Positions 1 through 11,896 are shown, numbered from the stretch's first letter. The stretch is 64,000 nt of DNA from Chondrus crispus (GCF_000350225.1 NW_005179179.1:377114-441113); one strand, 5' to 3'. Notes: generated from the sequence alone by a model not told the origin. Numbers and translations are program-made.

Positions 1-386
1 AGACCGTTGCAACGACGTCTCCCTCGAAGGGCTCCGTCGTATTACGAGCCAGTGTTGGTACCATCGGTATCGGTTGCGACCAAACCGGTGTAGGTGTTTC
101 GAGCCATCGGGCGGCACGGTTGACGTAGCGCTGCTACTTTCATTTCATCCCGTCGGGCTGCGTTGCGACGCCCCCGTCGAAGGCCTTGTCGCGTTACAAG
201 GTGTCGTAGAAGCTCAACGAGCATTGGCCTTACAACCCAGTGGAACCGGGGTACCTACGTACGCGCCCCACTCCACACTCGTCGGGCAGATCTCTTCGCA
301 AGTCTCTACCACACCGATCCCGGGCCGGGCTACCTCTCTGTGCCCCCCCTATCAGGGATCCGAGCTACTACGAGTCGCAAGCTCGT
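1..386. repeat. GC-rich non-coding stretch with an imperfect ~40-bp repeat
   Basis: Bases about 4-45 and 160-201 are imperfect copies of one unit (both start near TTGC.ACG and share CGAAGG and CGT.TTAC.AG cores). They lie roughly 156 bp apart, which suggests a degenerate minisatellite or a decayed element end. Short open frames on both strands show no family I recognise. The stretch is downstream of the broken minus-strand gene that follows, so it could include its 3' flank. Confidence 0.3.
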
Positions 387-1407
387 TTAAACGGAGAAGG
401 GAGAGTCGGACACTCCGTAGCGCTGTGCCGTCGGCAGTTCTTCTTTTTGTTGCTGTTGTTGTTTTTGCTGGACCATCGGACCGCGGTCTCTGCCCGACAG
501 GCGCATTGCACTACATTTATCGTAGATCTTATGGAGCAGCCCCTCAATACGAGACAGACAACTATTGGTATTTGCTACATTGCTCTTCACTTCCTCAACT
601 TCATCTCGAAGATTGCCAACATCACCATCCATATCCTCACTCAAAATATCCAGTAAAGCCCCAAACTTGTCTGATATGTCTTTTTAGCGGTTCGGCAATT
701 TTCTAGAGGTCCTCATCATTCCTCCTTGCAGCAGAGGGGAACTTAGGCTTGCTTCCTCGCCCTCCGGTGGTCTTGTTGCCGACAGGGGTGCCCGCAGCTA
801 CACTGGAGGGAGACTGAGGCGAGTCTTCAGACTGAGTGGTTTGCAGCGGTTCTTCACCATCTAGCCCACCGAGAGTACATGCAGAGGCTGCGCCGCGGAT
901 TTCTTTCGCAAGAAACTTCGCCTAACGCACTTCGGGAGGGCAGTCTTGATCACCAGAGCTGTTCTTTGTGTTCGATAGGATATCAAACTTATTCTTGAGG
1001 GATTCGATGTCCCGTGCAATGTGGTCGTTTTCGGCCGCCTATGCAGCCATGTGTATGCGCACATCACCCCAATGGTGAGAGCCTACGGGCTCGAACTCAT
1101 GGAAAAAATACAGCAGACCATTTATTTCGGTTTTTGAGTAGTTCGCCGCGCCAACCCTTCCTCTTCTCTTCTTTGACCTGGGAATGACACACTCCTCGGA
1201 CTCCAGCTCTACACTTCCTCCTTCATTCTCCGCCCCAGTAACAAGGAGCCCATGTCCAGGCCTTTCTCCAACCATACCAGTTCTTCCAGGACCTGTGCGT
1301 GTTGCACTTCGCTTCTTTCTCGCTGGTTCGGTCGTTTTCTGTCTCCCAGTACTAATCTGCTTCCCGATCCTCTCCCCAAAGCGTGCCATGCTCACTTTTC
1401 CTATCAT
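387..1407 (-). pseudogene. Broken DUF6818 / Myb-SANT-like protein gene
   Basis: From ATG at 1407 the minus strand encodes a basic N-terminus, a KKRRGR.GAANYS motif and a helix-rich segment (E.NGLLYFFHEFEPVGSHHWGDV) that resembles the DUF6818 Myb/SANT-like domain of protist and fungal proteins. The family normally continues with an AAEN....D..SL.NKF block and a CPPEV motif. Both are present here, but only after in-frame TAG codons at 1039-1041, 922-924 and 703-705. A frame change near 650-700 then leads to a coiled-coil-like tail (residues rich in E, V, N, Q) ending at TAA 387-389. The gene is therefore dead unless TAG were read through. DNA-binding function is inferred from the family only, and the family call is from memory. 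Confidence 0.5.
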
Positions 1408-2546
1408 TTGAACATACTTAGAATGGCTGTCCCGTCCACAGTTCCCCCAATCCTGTGTCTCGTACCTTGCCTTTCAACTTTCCGTTCATCGCGCTCGACC
1501 TCGATCCAACACGGACCGCAAATGCGTCTGTCCGAATTCTCGTCATCCCCCCGCGGAACCTGTCCACACACTGCATACATCGAGTTCATGCATCTCACGC
1601 ATGCATGATTACTTGAGTAGGTGAGAATTCCGTCCTGAATAGAACAGGCCCGTTGAGCGCAGATACGAGCCGCGCCCTGAATAGGAGTGGGATGTTGGGC
1701 GGCGGATGATGGGCCGGGTCCGGGGGCGGGCGAAACCGAACCACCGACATCGCAGACCTATATTGCACGGCGGCCAGTGCTAGCATCGCACGGTGGAAAT
1801 GGCTGCGCCTGAGCGAATGCGGGAGCGATATATAAAGCCATAGGCAGGTGGCTAATTGCAAACAGAGAGCGGTAAAAGTGATTGTTAGCACTGGAGCGCT
1901 GCGTGGCGAAGCACGTATGGCGCGGTCGCAGTTGATCTTGCTTGCTTTCTCTATCCATGTAATGAAAAATGGCGGGATTTGTGTGTGCATCGCTTTCGAA
2001 ATAATACCGAAACTCGATTTGGGGGGCAAAATGTAAATTTGAAATTGCCAAAGACGTGCCACCACAGAGGTATCTCTGATTCGCTTTATCGATGGCAGAC
2101 TGGCGGATGGCGATTTCTCTAATGTTCGTCAAATTCGGCGAGCTCTGGCGTTCTGGTGGTGATTTATTCTCGAATGCGCTCACTACAGTAGTGAATTGTG
2201 GAAAAGACGCGGGCACAGGCGAAAGAGCCAATACTATGCGAGAACAACCCTCGCATACCGTTACGGCAGCATCAGTGCGCATAGATTTCTAAATCCAGCC
2301 ATGGCCCGTATATTATAATTAAACGCCTGATATCAAAATATCACAGAGAAATTGCACGTACTGAAAAATGGCCACGATGCAGAATTTCAAAATTAACGCA
2401 AAGTCCTCGCGAAAGGACCGTGCGATAGTGTAATTAGAGCGTCACCTTTACCCAACACCCCCCTTACGCATCATGTATATTCCTCTCCTCGCTCTCCTGA
2501 CAGCACGATAACACTCCCACCCGCTCTCTCCTGTCCATTTCTCTCC
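1408..2546. other. No recognised gene
   Basis: This interval holds overlapping open frames on the minus strand (up to 174 codons, 1758-2282) and a short minus-strand frame 1404-1598 with a C-x5-C and a C-x2-C pair. That short frame lies directly upstream of the broken DUF6818-like gene and could be an eroded upstream exon. I recognise no domain, RNA gene or terminal repeat. Confidence 0.3.
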
Positions 2547-2766
2547 GCATAATGGCCCCAATTCCCCTAACTTTGCCGCCGCAGCATTCCAGCTACTGGC
2601 CGACACGGCCGTGGAGCGCGACGACGAGATCGCTCAATTCAGCCCACATTCACTCTCATTGAGTTCCGATGACGACTCCGACTCCCCATGCCCTCTCTTT
2701 GACACATATTGCAATGAGGGTGGCGTTGAAGCTATTCGAAACATGACAAACTTTCTCCCTCGAAAC

Positions 2767-3402
2767 TGTAGCATAACCGCCGGGTACTGTACTATACATT
2801 AGATTTAGAATTAGATCTAACGCTGTAAGGTACGGACCTTACAGCGTGCGCGCGCGCATACCTTACAGCGCGCGCGCACCAAAACGTGTACCCTACGTGT
2901 AGCACACGTGTGCTGTCAGCCCCGACGGCTGACAGCGTTACAGTGCGGGCCGGCCCGCGCTGTCTACAGTAAGCCGACTACAGTACAGTCCATACTGTAC
3001 TGTAGACGGTTAATTACCTTGTACAATAAATACAGGGAGCGACCGCCGGGGGGGAGGAAAAAGCTAGGCAACCCTCCACAGACGGTCGAACACCCAGCTT
3101 ACTCTACTCACACCGCCGTTCCGCGAGTAGTTACCACCGAGCGGGTAGTGGACGCGCGCGACACCGCGGCAAGCTGCGATCCGCCTCCGCCCGTCAGTAC
3201 CGGATCGTCAACCGGTACTGCCCCGGGGCGTCGAGGCGTCGATCCGCTCGCCTACGCGCGCGTCCCCGCCGACCACGCTCTACCACCCGCTACCGGCCCG
3301 CTTCCGGTGGCGTTGGTTCAAGACCCTCGGTACGCCGATCCGGGGTCTTCCGCCGAACATAGCGAACACCCCCTCCGCCGGGTGTCGGGTGTTTATGCGA
3401 CA
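2767..3402 (+). mobile_element. Solo LTR 1 (636 bp) with GAAAC target duplication
   Basis: The insertion starts TGTAGCATAA and ends TTATGCGACA, giving the TG...CA ends and 10-bp imperfect terminal inversion typical of an LTR. GAAAC at 2762-2766 is repeated at 3403-3407 as a 5-bp target duplication. Removing the insert restores a continuous transposase reading across the site. Inside are CG-rich alternating purine/pyrimidine tracts, a 12-bp-armed palindrome near 2980-3009 and an AATAAA at about 3022, consistent with a plus-oriented LTR. No internal retrotransposon sequence remains, so it is most simply a solo LTR left by recombination. A large MITE is the alternative. Confidence 0.8.
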
Positions 3403-4368
3403 GAAACTTCTAACTGCTTTAGAACCACTTGTGTGAGTATGCATCTCAGACGTACAATGTTGGCCGGGGACAGAGATCGAAGGTCTCTGGGAAAGACGCC
3501 CTGTTTATCACGATGACAGTGCTTAAGCACAGAGGTCAGTGGGACATGTTGGCCACGTTTTCGGTATGAAACGGCCCACTTTTGAACGCTTGATCACACG
3601 TTTGTGTCATCGATTTCTCAATTCGCCTTTGGCTGCTTTCTGAATAAGGCTGGCGAACCCAACAAAATGACCGATTTCCGAAGAGTCGCAGCAGAATTTT
3701 AAGTAATTTCCGGAAGCCTGTTACGACACCGATGTGACGTTATAGAAAGCTTTCAGACCCAGCGGAAATATTAGAGATGGAAAGAGATATTTTAGCAGCA
3801 AGCGTAAACTTTATGGATATAAATTTGAGGTTTTGTATTGCCGAACAGACTGGCGCTTGGAATGACCGCCCATTACCGAGGTTCCGTGTCTGACTTTGAG
3901 ATTATGCAGCGAAACCGTGATTGGCATTTGAGGGAATTGGCGAAAAGCGGAACCGAGAGAGAGCTTGAAGATTTGGGGAGGCTGAGTGTGGAATATCCGC
4001 AGATGTGGCCGGCTCATATGACAAGGGGCTTCCAAGGGGTACACGAAATTTGGCGAGCGGTGACACCTTGTAAGAAGCCGAGAAATGGAACTCTTTGTCG
4101 AAGGGATGAGCGGTACAACTGCAAGGTGTCGAGCGACCGCGTCATTTTAAAGAATTCTTTCGGGAGACTCGGTGGGCTCTGGACTCTATTGTCCCAATAA
4201 TGGAGATGAGTAGAGGGTATCTATGATGACTACTTTCCCCTGGGAGTTGCCTTGACGAATTGCCACGTCAAGTGGGAGCCCCTGCGCGCAGCAGACCAAG
4301 AGCGGTTTACGCGCATTCGAAATCGCTTGCATCAGATTGCAGAAACTGCAAATGACAAGAGGCCAAGG

Positions 4369-5000
4369 TGTAGCATAACCACCGCAACGGCAGGGGCGTA
4401 TGCTCAGTCCGCGTAAGAGACCCTGTAGAACGCGAGAAGAACAGAAAGGACCAGTAAGCAACTCGTGAGGAAGGACACGGGCCTGTAGCGGTGGTAGAGC
4501 GGGTCGGGTCGCGAACGCGTTAGTGTACGCGGTAGAGCGGATCGACGCCTCGACGCCTCGGCGCGGCACTGGGTGACGTTCCAGTACCGACGGGAAGAGG
4601 CGGATCCTAGCTCACAGGCGCACGTACGCGCCCGCTACCGGTGTCCTTCTACTCTAAAACGCGAACGAAGAGAGCGTGCCCGAGTTAGAGTAAGCGTTCC
4701 GGGTTAGCTGACGGTGAGGGTCTGGCCAAGCTGATGTCTGCCTTCTCTTCGCTGCCGTCGGCTCCCCGTAGTTTTAATATACAAGTCGTCGCGTCAATCA
4801 TACAGGGCTACGGTACAGTCCGTACTGTACTGTAGTGCGTTACAGTGCTGAGCTACCGTGCTGAGCTACTGTAGCGCTGTCAGTACACGTGTGCACGCGC
4901 GCGCTGTCAATACACGTGTGATCGCGCGCGCTGTCAATACACGTGTGTGCGCTCGCGCGATCTAATTCTAAATCTAATTCTGATCCGCGCTTATGCTACA
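4369..5000 (-). mobile_element. Solo LTR 2 (632 bp), same family, opposite orientation
   Basis: Starts TGTAGCATAA (4369) and ends TTATGCTACA (4991-5000), flanked by CAAGG (4364-4368) and CAAGA (5001-5005), a 5-bp target duplication with one mismatch. Its reverse complement matches the solo LTR at 2767-3402: shared blocks include GGCGTCGAGGCGTCGATCCG, CCGCTCTACC and the subterminal TTAGATTTAGAATTAGATC. The distal part carries three diverged ~30-bp tandem units built on TGTCAATACACGTGTG followed by CGCGCG tracts. Removing it restores the C-terminal reading of the transposase pseudogene. Confidence 0.8.
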
Positions 5001-5096
5001 CAAGAGTGCTGCAGAGGTACTGGGAAAGGCGCAAGCAACGTGTCAACAATCGCTCTCGATTCACGCACTATGATTCCGAGCTTCCTGATTATTAAT

Positions 5097-5953
5097 TAGA
5101 ATCCTCCACTACGGAGCAATTGAATTGTTTTCCGGTTTTTCTGAGGCTGTACAGTTGACAAACAATTGATTTGATAATTTTGTTTTCCCGATTATCCCAA
5201 AGATGGTTGGGCGTGCCCTAAGTAGGAGGGATTTTTTAGAGGTAACCGGTCGTTCTCGAAATGACAGCCGTGTCTTGCATTCCCTGGCTATTTCGTTCGT
5301 TGACCAATTGTACACCACGGCACTACAGTGCGTTGTTCCCAAAACTAAACAATTGCTTAAAATTAAAATTGAAAACGTTCTCCGCCAACCAGCCGCACCA
5401 ATCTGGGGTCCACAACCATCTGAATGACCGCAGAACTTCACAACCGGAACGAAACTAATGTCTAGGCGTTAATAGCCTCAAAAAAACTTCCAACAACAAC
5501 TTACCGTAACTGCCAATTCCTAAAACTTTCTCCGCTCACTGAACAGTGAAAATATAAAAGCCCTCATACAACTGCCATTTATTGAAGAATACTGGCCATC
5601 ATGACGCAGATCATTACCCTGGCAATTCTTCTGGTTCTCATCACTAACTTGGTCGCAAGAGTACTCAAAATTCTCCCACACATCCCGAGGCACCTCAACC
5701 ATGGGAGAAAAGATATTTTTCCACAACGCGTCATGCCTCGCTTTAAACTTTAATCTTGCCGATTGCCGTCGCATTTGGAAAGAGCGCAGCATGAAAGGTT
5801 TGTATCTGTACGTGTTGTATCTCCGCCTCACCGCATTCCGAATAAAACGCGCACGCTTAACGCGTTTTGTAGTGATTTTTGTCGACGATGCAGCTCCTTC
5901 AAACGTCCTTTTTCTTGCTCAGCCATTCCTTCGATTATTTTATAGTCCCCCTC
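5097..5953. other. No confident gene; small minus-strand ORF downstream of a pogo remnant
   Basis: A 103-codon minus-strand frame (5520-5831) is basic with regularly spaced W and F residues (W.NIF...V..DVWENFEY), loosely like a MADF/Myb-type DNA-binding domain. It lies on the same strand just downstream of the pogo-like transposase remnant, so it may be a second ORF or the eroded C-terminal tail. The rest of the interval shows nothing I recognise. Confidence 0.25.
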
Positions 5954-7415
5954 TCACTGCATCAGCCCCATAGCTTCGTCCCTGGTAAGAACAGCGCCTT
6001 TGGATGTGTCAATAAAACCATTACAAAGAACTGTAGAACACTGTAAAAGGTCTGCTGTGCGCATTTGTCTCCGCTCTTCCAGCATACGAGACATTGATTC
6101 TACAGTAGCCATAAGCTGCGGTGCACTACAACTTTGTGGTCTTGGTTTCCCAATTAGTTTTTCAGCGTTCAACGGACAAACTCCAGCCTCGGCAAAACCA
6201 ACTTGAATATTCTGTGGAATAAATGCCTTTGAGTAGGCCTTTGACATGAGTTTGCAAACGTCGAACTCGTCCAGCGGAGCATCCAATAGTTTCCGCCCAC
6301 AAAATGCCTCTGCATGTAAGTCGCGATAGTACGTCTCCCAGGTTCCTAACACTGACAAATCTAGTGGCTGTGTGACACCACTATTATGCGCTGGAAGCGC
6401 AAATACTACGATATTATTTTCTTAAACAATTCCAGAGCCTGTATGCACGTATAGTTGCGATATCCATCGTAAAGCAGTAGCATTTTGCGACCATTAGCCG
6501 GTAAGTTCTTCATGTCCTCAGAAATTTTCCTAGCCCACTCTACGAAATTTACTTTGTCAACACTTCCCACGTCTTTCCGGATGGTAACCAGCGCTCCTCT
6601 GGGCAAGCAATCGGCAATGGTTTGCAAATGTGATGCTGGGCGAGTTCTGCTGGTTTGCGATTTGCACAAGTGCATTCGTGTTCCTTGGAGCACAAACATG
6701 GGCCGTCCTATATCACCAGATGCGTGTACGCACGCAAGCAATGTTATGCGGTTCACATTACTAAAGTTTGCGTCGCATATGTCTGGGGTTGATTTTGGTA
6801 AACTGTACCGCTTAGTTCGGCAAGTACGGACATTGTCGTTGTCAGCCGAAATGCCACTTTCACTAATATTAATAGTACGACTCGGATCTATGTTATGTTC
6901 TTGAATAAGGCGTTCAATTTTGGCAAAATCGTGAGTGTATCTGCATTGGTTGCGAGGTACCTTTTGCACTCCTGTTCTGAGGCTCTGCAAAATGAAATAG
7001 AATCGCGATGTCGGGCTTTAAAGTCCCGACAGAATCGCCGACCGGGACGACCATCACGAGAGGGAAGTCTAGCAATTCGATCGTCGGAGAACATGGACAC
7101 TAAAATCTCAACAGCATCTTGTAAATCTTTCATTGTCAACCAGCGGCCATTTTTGGCGTGCTCGCGTAGAAGATCAACGACCAATTTCTCCTCGGCTGGG
7201 AGAAGGGCTACGAGACGGTTTGGAGGATCCCCTCGAAGTTTTTTGAGATGGTAGTAAATGCCGGCTGGACTGAGGCGAGCTTCTTTTGCAGCCGATCGAA
7301 GCGATATCTCATTGCGCTGCACGGCCTGGGGAGCATTGTTCAGTTTAGTACTCAGCTTCTCCACTCGCTTTTTGTGTCTGGAATGTTTGGGAGCCGTGTG
7401 ACTTTCGTGCCTCAT
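5954..7415 (-). pseudogene. pogo/Tigger-like (DDE_1) transposase pseudogene, copy 1
   Basis: From ATG at 7415 the minus strand encodes a psq-type helix-turn-helix (SLRSAAKEARLSPAGIYYHL), then a CENP-B-like region ending in GRRFCRDFKARH. A frame change near 6890-6990 leads into the DDE_1 domain: NISESG where families have N.DE.G, LLYDGYRNY as the second Asp block and, after a stop plus frameshift at about 6405, ALPAHN....QPLDLSVLG as the third Asp block. The C-terminal part runs to 5954. The first catalytic Asp is replaced by Ser and the frame is broken at least twice, so it is inactive. Flanking TIRs were not found. Confidence 0.75.
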
Positions 7416-8589
7416 CTTGTGATGACAGTTATTACAGCGTACTAGCGGCACGATAAGTATGCGAGGGGGTCGTCGTGTTTGCAATTTCGGGCGCCGGCCT
7501 TTTTCTGAAATGCGCCATGCAGAACGACTCAAGGCTATTTTTACGTCGCAAAATCGATTGCTGATGACAGTTTGGTCTCAAAACGCATGGTTTTGGAGTG
7601 ATTTGCAATCAAAAAGGGGCCAAAAGGCGACGAGGTCGGTCCAGCAATGAAAACATGTTTTTTGAATAAAATGGACGGGATTCCCGTACTGTTCAATTGT
7701 GTGGGCGATGTTTAGTTTTGAGGGCGTTGCACTGCAGGGATATATAAATGCGGTATTTTTGGAATGAGTCAAAATTGAGGAAGTTTGTGCAAATCAGCAT
7801 TTTTGTCACCTCACAGTAGCGATTCTCATAAAACTTGAAAGTATTGGCCAATCTCGGCAAGTGAAGACTCGTTCAAAATCCGATATAGCCCTCCATGTAG
7901 TTGTCGAGTTTCGCTCTCTGTACATGTTTCATGTAAAATGCCATTAGTTTTCGGAAAATTAGGTCACAATTAGGGAGGTGTGGAAGTATTTGGCTCGTTC
8001 TAGTCCAGATTAGGAAGTAGGAAAGAAATTTGAGACCACAATAGCTCGGAAGAGAGACTTACTTTTTCAAAAACATATATATTAAAATTCCGATACTGCA
8101 TATCAAAGAACAGAACCTCCACTTGCATGATTCGTTACTCTCGCCAGACATAGCAAACCAAGAATCGACTAATGATGAAAATATAACATTTATGCGTGCA
8201 GGACTGATTAGTTCCAGCTCTGGACGACTTTAGGAGCGCGCATCGTTAACAAAATTGACAAGTGATGTACTTTAGTTGGGTGTTTTTTGAAAGCGGTTCA
8301 TACGTTGGACACCCGTGGAGTTGCAAGTTGGGGGCCCTCAGGGTATGTGAGGGACTACGCTATGCCCTCTTTTCTTTCCCCGTCCAAACTCGGCACGTTT
8401 TATAGAGATCCTAGTTCTTATTTAGAACTTAAGAAACTGACACTTCAGTCAAGAACTAATCCCTGCACAGTTTCTTACGCTCGTGCTTTCAATCCCCATT
8501 CATTCTTTAAGCATCCATTGGATACTGTACTCCTCTGTTGGCAATTCTTTCTAGGATTGCAAAGAACTGTACTGTAGTTATATGCCAAC
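7416..8589. other. No recognised gene
   Basis: AT-rich sequence between two transposase remnants. It probably includes the 5' flank and a lost terminal repeat of the pogo remnant. No ORF with recognisable motifs, no tRNA and no clear repeat was seen. Confidence 0.3.
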
Positions 8590-9840
8590 CTTTTAAACAA
8601 TGGAGGAGCAGTTTTCGAAGGATATGCGCATCATGGTTACACAAACAAGAAACACAAAGACACTCATACTTTATTTGTTCTTTTTACGTTTCAAAGAGTC
8701 TTCAAGCCAGTTCGTATTTTTATTCAGCGTTTCTTTGATAAGGATATGGTCCGCTTAGAAAATTACTATTTTAAATTTATTCCGCGGTACAATGATGTGT
8801 CGTTTGAAAGACGATTTCGCATACCTAAGATGGTTTTTATAAGATTCTTAGATTCCGTCAAATGGAACTGCATTCTTTTTTGGGTTTATGCTGTGGGACT
8901 TCAACTTATTCACTCACTGCAGCGATTTGTCTCCGCTCTCCGGGCCACTTGTTCGGGCATCGCATCAAAGGCCTTTGACGAATTCTTACAACTACTGAAG
9001 GACTCTTTCTTACTTTTTTAATGTTTCTTAACCATGCGAGCAAGATGTAGGTCGAATCATTCCTAAATGCTGATCGTGGGTTTCTAGGTTGTATTCTTAG
9101 CATCGAATGCGAGCACTTGGACTTGTAAAATCTTCACTATTGCGTAGGCGAGACAGTTTACTGAGGACTCCATGAAACCAACGTTTGTGCAAGAATCAAT
9201 TTCCGATGCCCAGATTTGGGTTGGGCGTATACCTTTCGATCTTCTCAGTAGGTTCAATGACATCAACATTTTGATTAATTGTAAGAAATTCTTGAGATTC
9301 GTAAAGGGTGCTTTCCTCTCGCTGTTCAATATTCTCTCGCTGGCAAATTCGTGCAATTCCGTATTATATATACGATGGTATCCACGTCGCGATAAACAAC
9401 TTGTATTAAAACGATTCGTTGCTTGTATTTACGACGACGGAACGGTTCTTTTCTCGAGCACCAGAAACTGTTCGAAAATATGTAGGGCGGGCGGTTGAGA
9501 TTTTGAACCGAATGACTCCTTTTTTAAATTCTGTACTGACTACATTTGAGGGAGGTCATTTCCTTGCTGACGAAAGCTTGTGTCATCCTTCATAACATGA
9601 TTGCAAATTGAAAAAGGATTGTTACGAGAGCCAATTAAGCTACATAGCAGAAAATTGATGAGGGTCTAAGCTATTAAATGCAGATGTCTTTTCATTGGAG
9701 AAGTAGATGCAATTGATGAGCTATATGACGGAATTATTCCAGAGCGGGTGAGCACAGGAGTATTGGTTACCCGGGAAGCTCTCATCCCGAGCTCAGATGA
9801 TAACTTCCCTCTCCTAAATGGCCTTGTGAAACATGTATTG
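8590..9840 (+). pseudogene. PIF/Harbinger-type (plant-transposon-like) transposase remnant
   Basis: Motifs appear in the right order but in shifting frames: an N-terminal FERRFRIPKMVFIRFLDSV block (about 8801-8857), DEFLQLL (8969-8990), FNDINIL (about 9252-9275), IYDGIYVSR (about 9366-9395), GRAVEILNRM (about 9484-9515) and a C-terminal ACVILHNMIAN (about 9578-9610). In PIF/Harbinger nucleases these match the FRM..F.R helix, the NDINVL motif, the Y..DGIYP motif, the RKDVERAFG region and the IILHNMI end motif. Many stops and frameshifts show it is long dead. The family assignment rests on this series of motifs. Confidence 0.65.
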
Positions 9841-11039
9841 TGATGTAAAATGTGGTGCCGCTCTAATTGAGACCTGCAGACCAGCTGCGAATGTTACTAG
9901 CGGGATTCTCCCACAATCTTCGGCAATCCATTCTGTAGCCAATTTATTTCAACACCAGTTGTGAATGCAATCGAGAATAAAATCAAGAACCGACGTCCGG
10001 TCCTCTTCTCTGCAAATCCCGCAAACTCGACAACCGAGTCAGTGGTAGCAGCGCTTTTATTTTAATAGATTCGATTCAATGATAGAGATGCCAGTACCCG
10101 CTAGTCGGGAACGGCGTCCTTTTCTTATACCCCTTAAACAAAAGTAAAACCCAAAACCAAATCTCCCGTTCGCAATGTGAGGATTACAGGCCTCATATTG
10201 CATGCTAACATAGGAGATCAGCCAATCAAAGGATGACAAAAGAAATATGACCGTGTACAGTAGCACAAACACACTTACTTCGTTGAGCTCGACCTCGCGT
10301 ACTGTACTTTCACCAACGGGGGATAGAGTGTTGTTACAGCTCCTGAATGATTTCACACCAGTACAGGGGTATCTCAATTGTGGAACAGTGTTACAACTGT
10401 GAAACAAACCAAAATTGGCTAATTTGACTCATTCTTGCAGGATTCTCGAAAAACCAGGCGCGATTGACACCAGTGCGTGGCCAAATTCTCGTTAAATGTT
10501 TGGCTAGATATATTAACAAATCTTGCCAATACATTTTGCACAATTATGTGCGCCGAGGGCGGGCTTGTAGTATCGCTGACAGTTCTCCACGCAAACAGAT
10601 GCATTTTTGTGTCTGCAACAGTTCCCTATTGCGCAGGATGAAGCTTCCAGGCGCTTCCTACACAGAAACGACCTTATTCAGCCTCCACATTACCTCAATG
10701 AAACGCTGCGTAGCGTAGCTTTCTTGTGCGGAATTGATTTCTAGAGCTGCACATTTTGTGCGCAGTGGTGCAAAATAATGCAATGTAATACGGCAGTTTA
10801 TGGCTCCACGTCTCATTATCTATCGTCACATGACTCCAGAAAAGCCTGAGGATGGGCCGAAGCGTTTCCTTAGTGACAGAGAAGAGTTCCTTCTTGTTGA
10901 ATTTATGAAACATCCTAAAACAAAAGCGTCCTGCTCGCACTAAAACGTCTCGAAGAGGCTGTGGCTCTCTTGATAAGTTGGATGCCTGCTTCCCGGCAAC
11001 AGGAGTTTCCATTTAACGGTAGGAGGCCTGGATAATTGG
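9841..11039. other. No confident gene; weak transposase-like minus-strand frame
   Basis: The minus-strand frame 10695-11012 contains FRMFHKFNKKELFSVTKETLR, which resembles the N-terminal helix of PIF-type transposases but has no downstream catalytic block I could follow. Other frames (10057-10407 minus, 10464-10718 plus) carry no recognisable motif. The interval is probably further eroded transposon DNA. Confidence 0.25.
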
Positions 11040-11841
11040 TTTTACGGACCTTTTGACACGGGCAAAGGAATCAATTGGCCTTCTTCGAGCCTACAAGGCC
11101 ATAGGCAATTTGTTTTGTGCCTGTTACTGCTGAAGTTCTGACCACTTGTGCCGCTCAAAAATGTTTCGAACGAAAACGCATTCGAATCTGCTCCAATATT
11201 CAACGTAGATGACGACAGGCCGCTCTCAGGAAAATACACTGGAAAAAAGACGGCTGCTAGACACTTTCTACAGACAGGCTCTCCTCAAAACATGCGCATG
11301 ACAAAGTTTAGAAATGTTCGATGTGTAACCATGCTCCTTGTGGATAGTGCCGACGCCTAGACAGGTCTTCCCCTTTTCGTTTATAGGAGCAACGGGTACC
11401 TCACAGGAATATTCTTTGGAATGGACAAAGTTTGAGACAGGCACCTGCATCGGATCTGCAAGTTACTTCTTGTTAGGCATTAAGATAGGAGAATGAGGAC
11501 GTGTATTATGTGGGTTTTCTACACTGAGGTCACAGATTTGTGCTTTAAGGCGCCTCCTGTGGCCAACAATCGAAAACTTTTACTTATCTACGACTGATGT
11601 AGGGCCTATCTGTCGTTGGCAACTTGGTAACTGTTTCATGAAAACAATGTAATCTGTTATGCGTTTCCAGCGCATACCTCACGAAAGTTACAGCCCCACG
11701 ACACGTTTTTGTTCTCTGTCTTTAAAGGATCCCTGAACAATGTTTTTGGGCCAGCATCAGCAGTTTTGCAAAACGAGCCACCCAATATCTTAAACTTATG
11801 CAGTCTTTTCAGAGAAGCTCACATCGAGTATTTTACGGTTA
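11040..11841 (+). pseudogene. pogo/Tigger-like transposase remnant, copy 2
   Basis: Plus-strand motifs in order: PTRP..ICFVPVTAEVLTT (about 11078-11140), FNVDDDRPLSGK (about 11200-11235) as the first-Asp block, KFRNVRCVTML (about 11300-11335), NRKLLLIYD followed at once by a stop (second Asp, about 11558-11585), and AFPAHTSRKLQPHD (third block, about 11664-11706) with VFKGSLNN after it. The order matches DDE_1 transposases such as the copy at 5954-7415. Stops and frame changes occur throughout. The trace ends where a pair of palindromes begins (11842). Confidence 0.6.
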
Positions 11842-11896
11842 GTGCGAAATAAACTCGCTCACATGGTACTACCATGTGAGCGAGTTTATTTCGCAC
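11842..11896. repeat. Perfect palindrome, 27-bp arms (left member of a pair)
   Basis: Bases 11842-11868 are the exact reverse complement of 11870-11896 around one central base. The next palindrome begins at the base where this one ends. It sits at the junction between a pogo remnant and a Copia-type remnant. Confidence 0.9.

Larger units (their letters stand above)
2547..5096 (+). pseudogene. DDE_4 (Harbinger/IS5-like) transposase pseudogene, interrupted by two solo LTRs
   Basis: The coding trace runs through three blocks: about 2551-2766, 3408-4368 and 5006-5096. When the two LTR insertions are ignored, the reading is continuous across both sites. It includes a GGVEAIRNMTNF N-terminal motif, a VGRGQRSK..GKDALF..MTVLKH block, the TDVT motif of the first catalytic Asp, a KRKLYGYK motif and a basic C-terminus ending at TAA 5094-5096. 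It aligns by eye along its length with the better copy at the right edge of the window (62936-64000). Besides several frameshifts and stops, two of three catalytic positions are changed: the copy at the right edge has ADKGYQG and VENFFGR, while this one has HMTRGFQG and LKNSFGR. The protein would be inactive even if read through. Confidence 0.8.

Noticed and set aside
387-1407. Stop-codon reassignment (TAG as sense) explaining the DUF6818-like frame
   Set aside because: A frame change follows the third TAG, and TAA and TGA also end or interrupt other genes here.
4740-4985. CRISPR-like or satellite array in the solo LTR
   Set aside because: Only three diverged ~30-bp units without regular spacers, and the DNA is eukaryotic.
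2767-5000. A single foldback transposon with ~630-bp inverted arms
   Set aside because: Each arm has its own TG...CA ends and a different 5-bp target duplication, and the transposase reading is interrupted separately by each.
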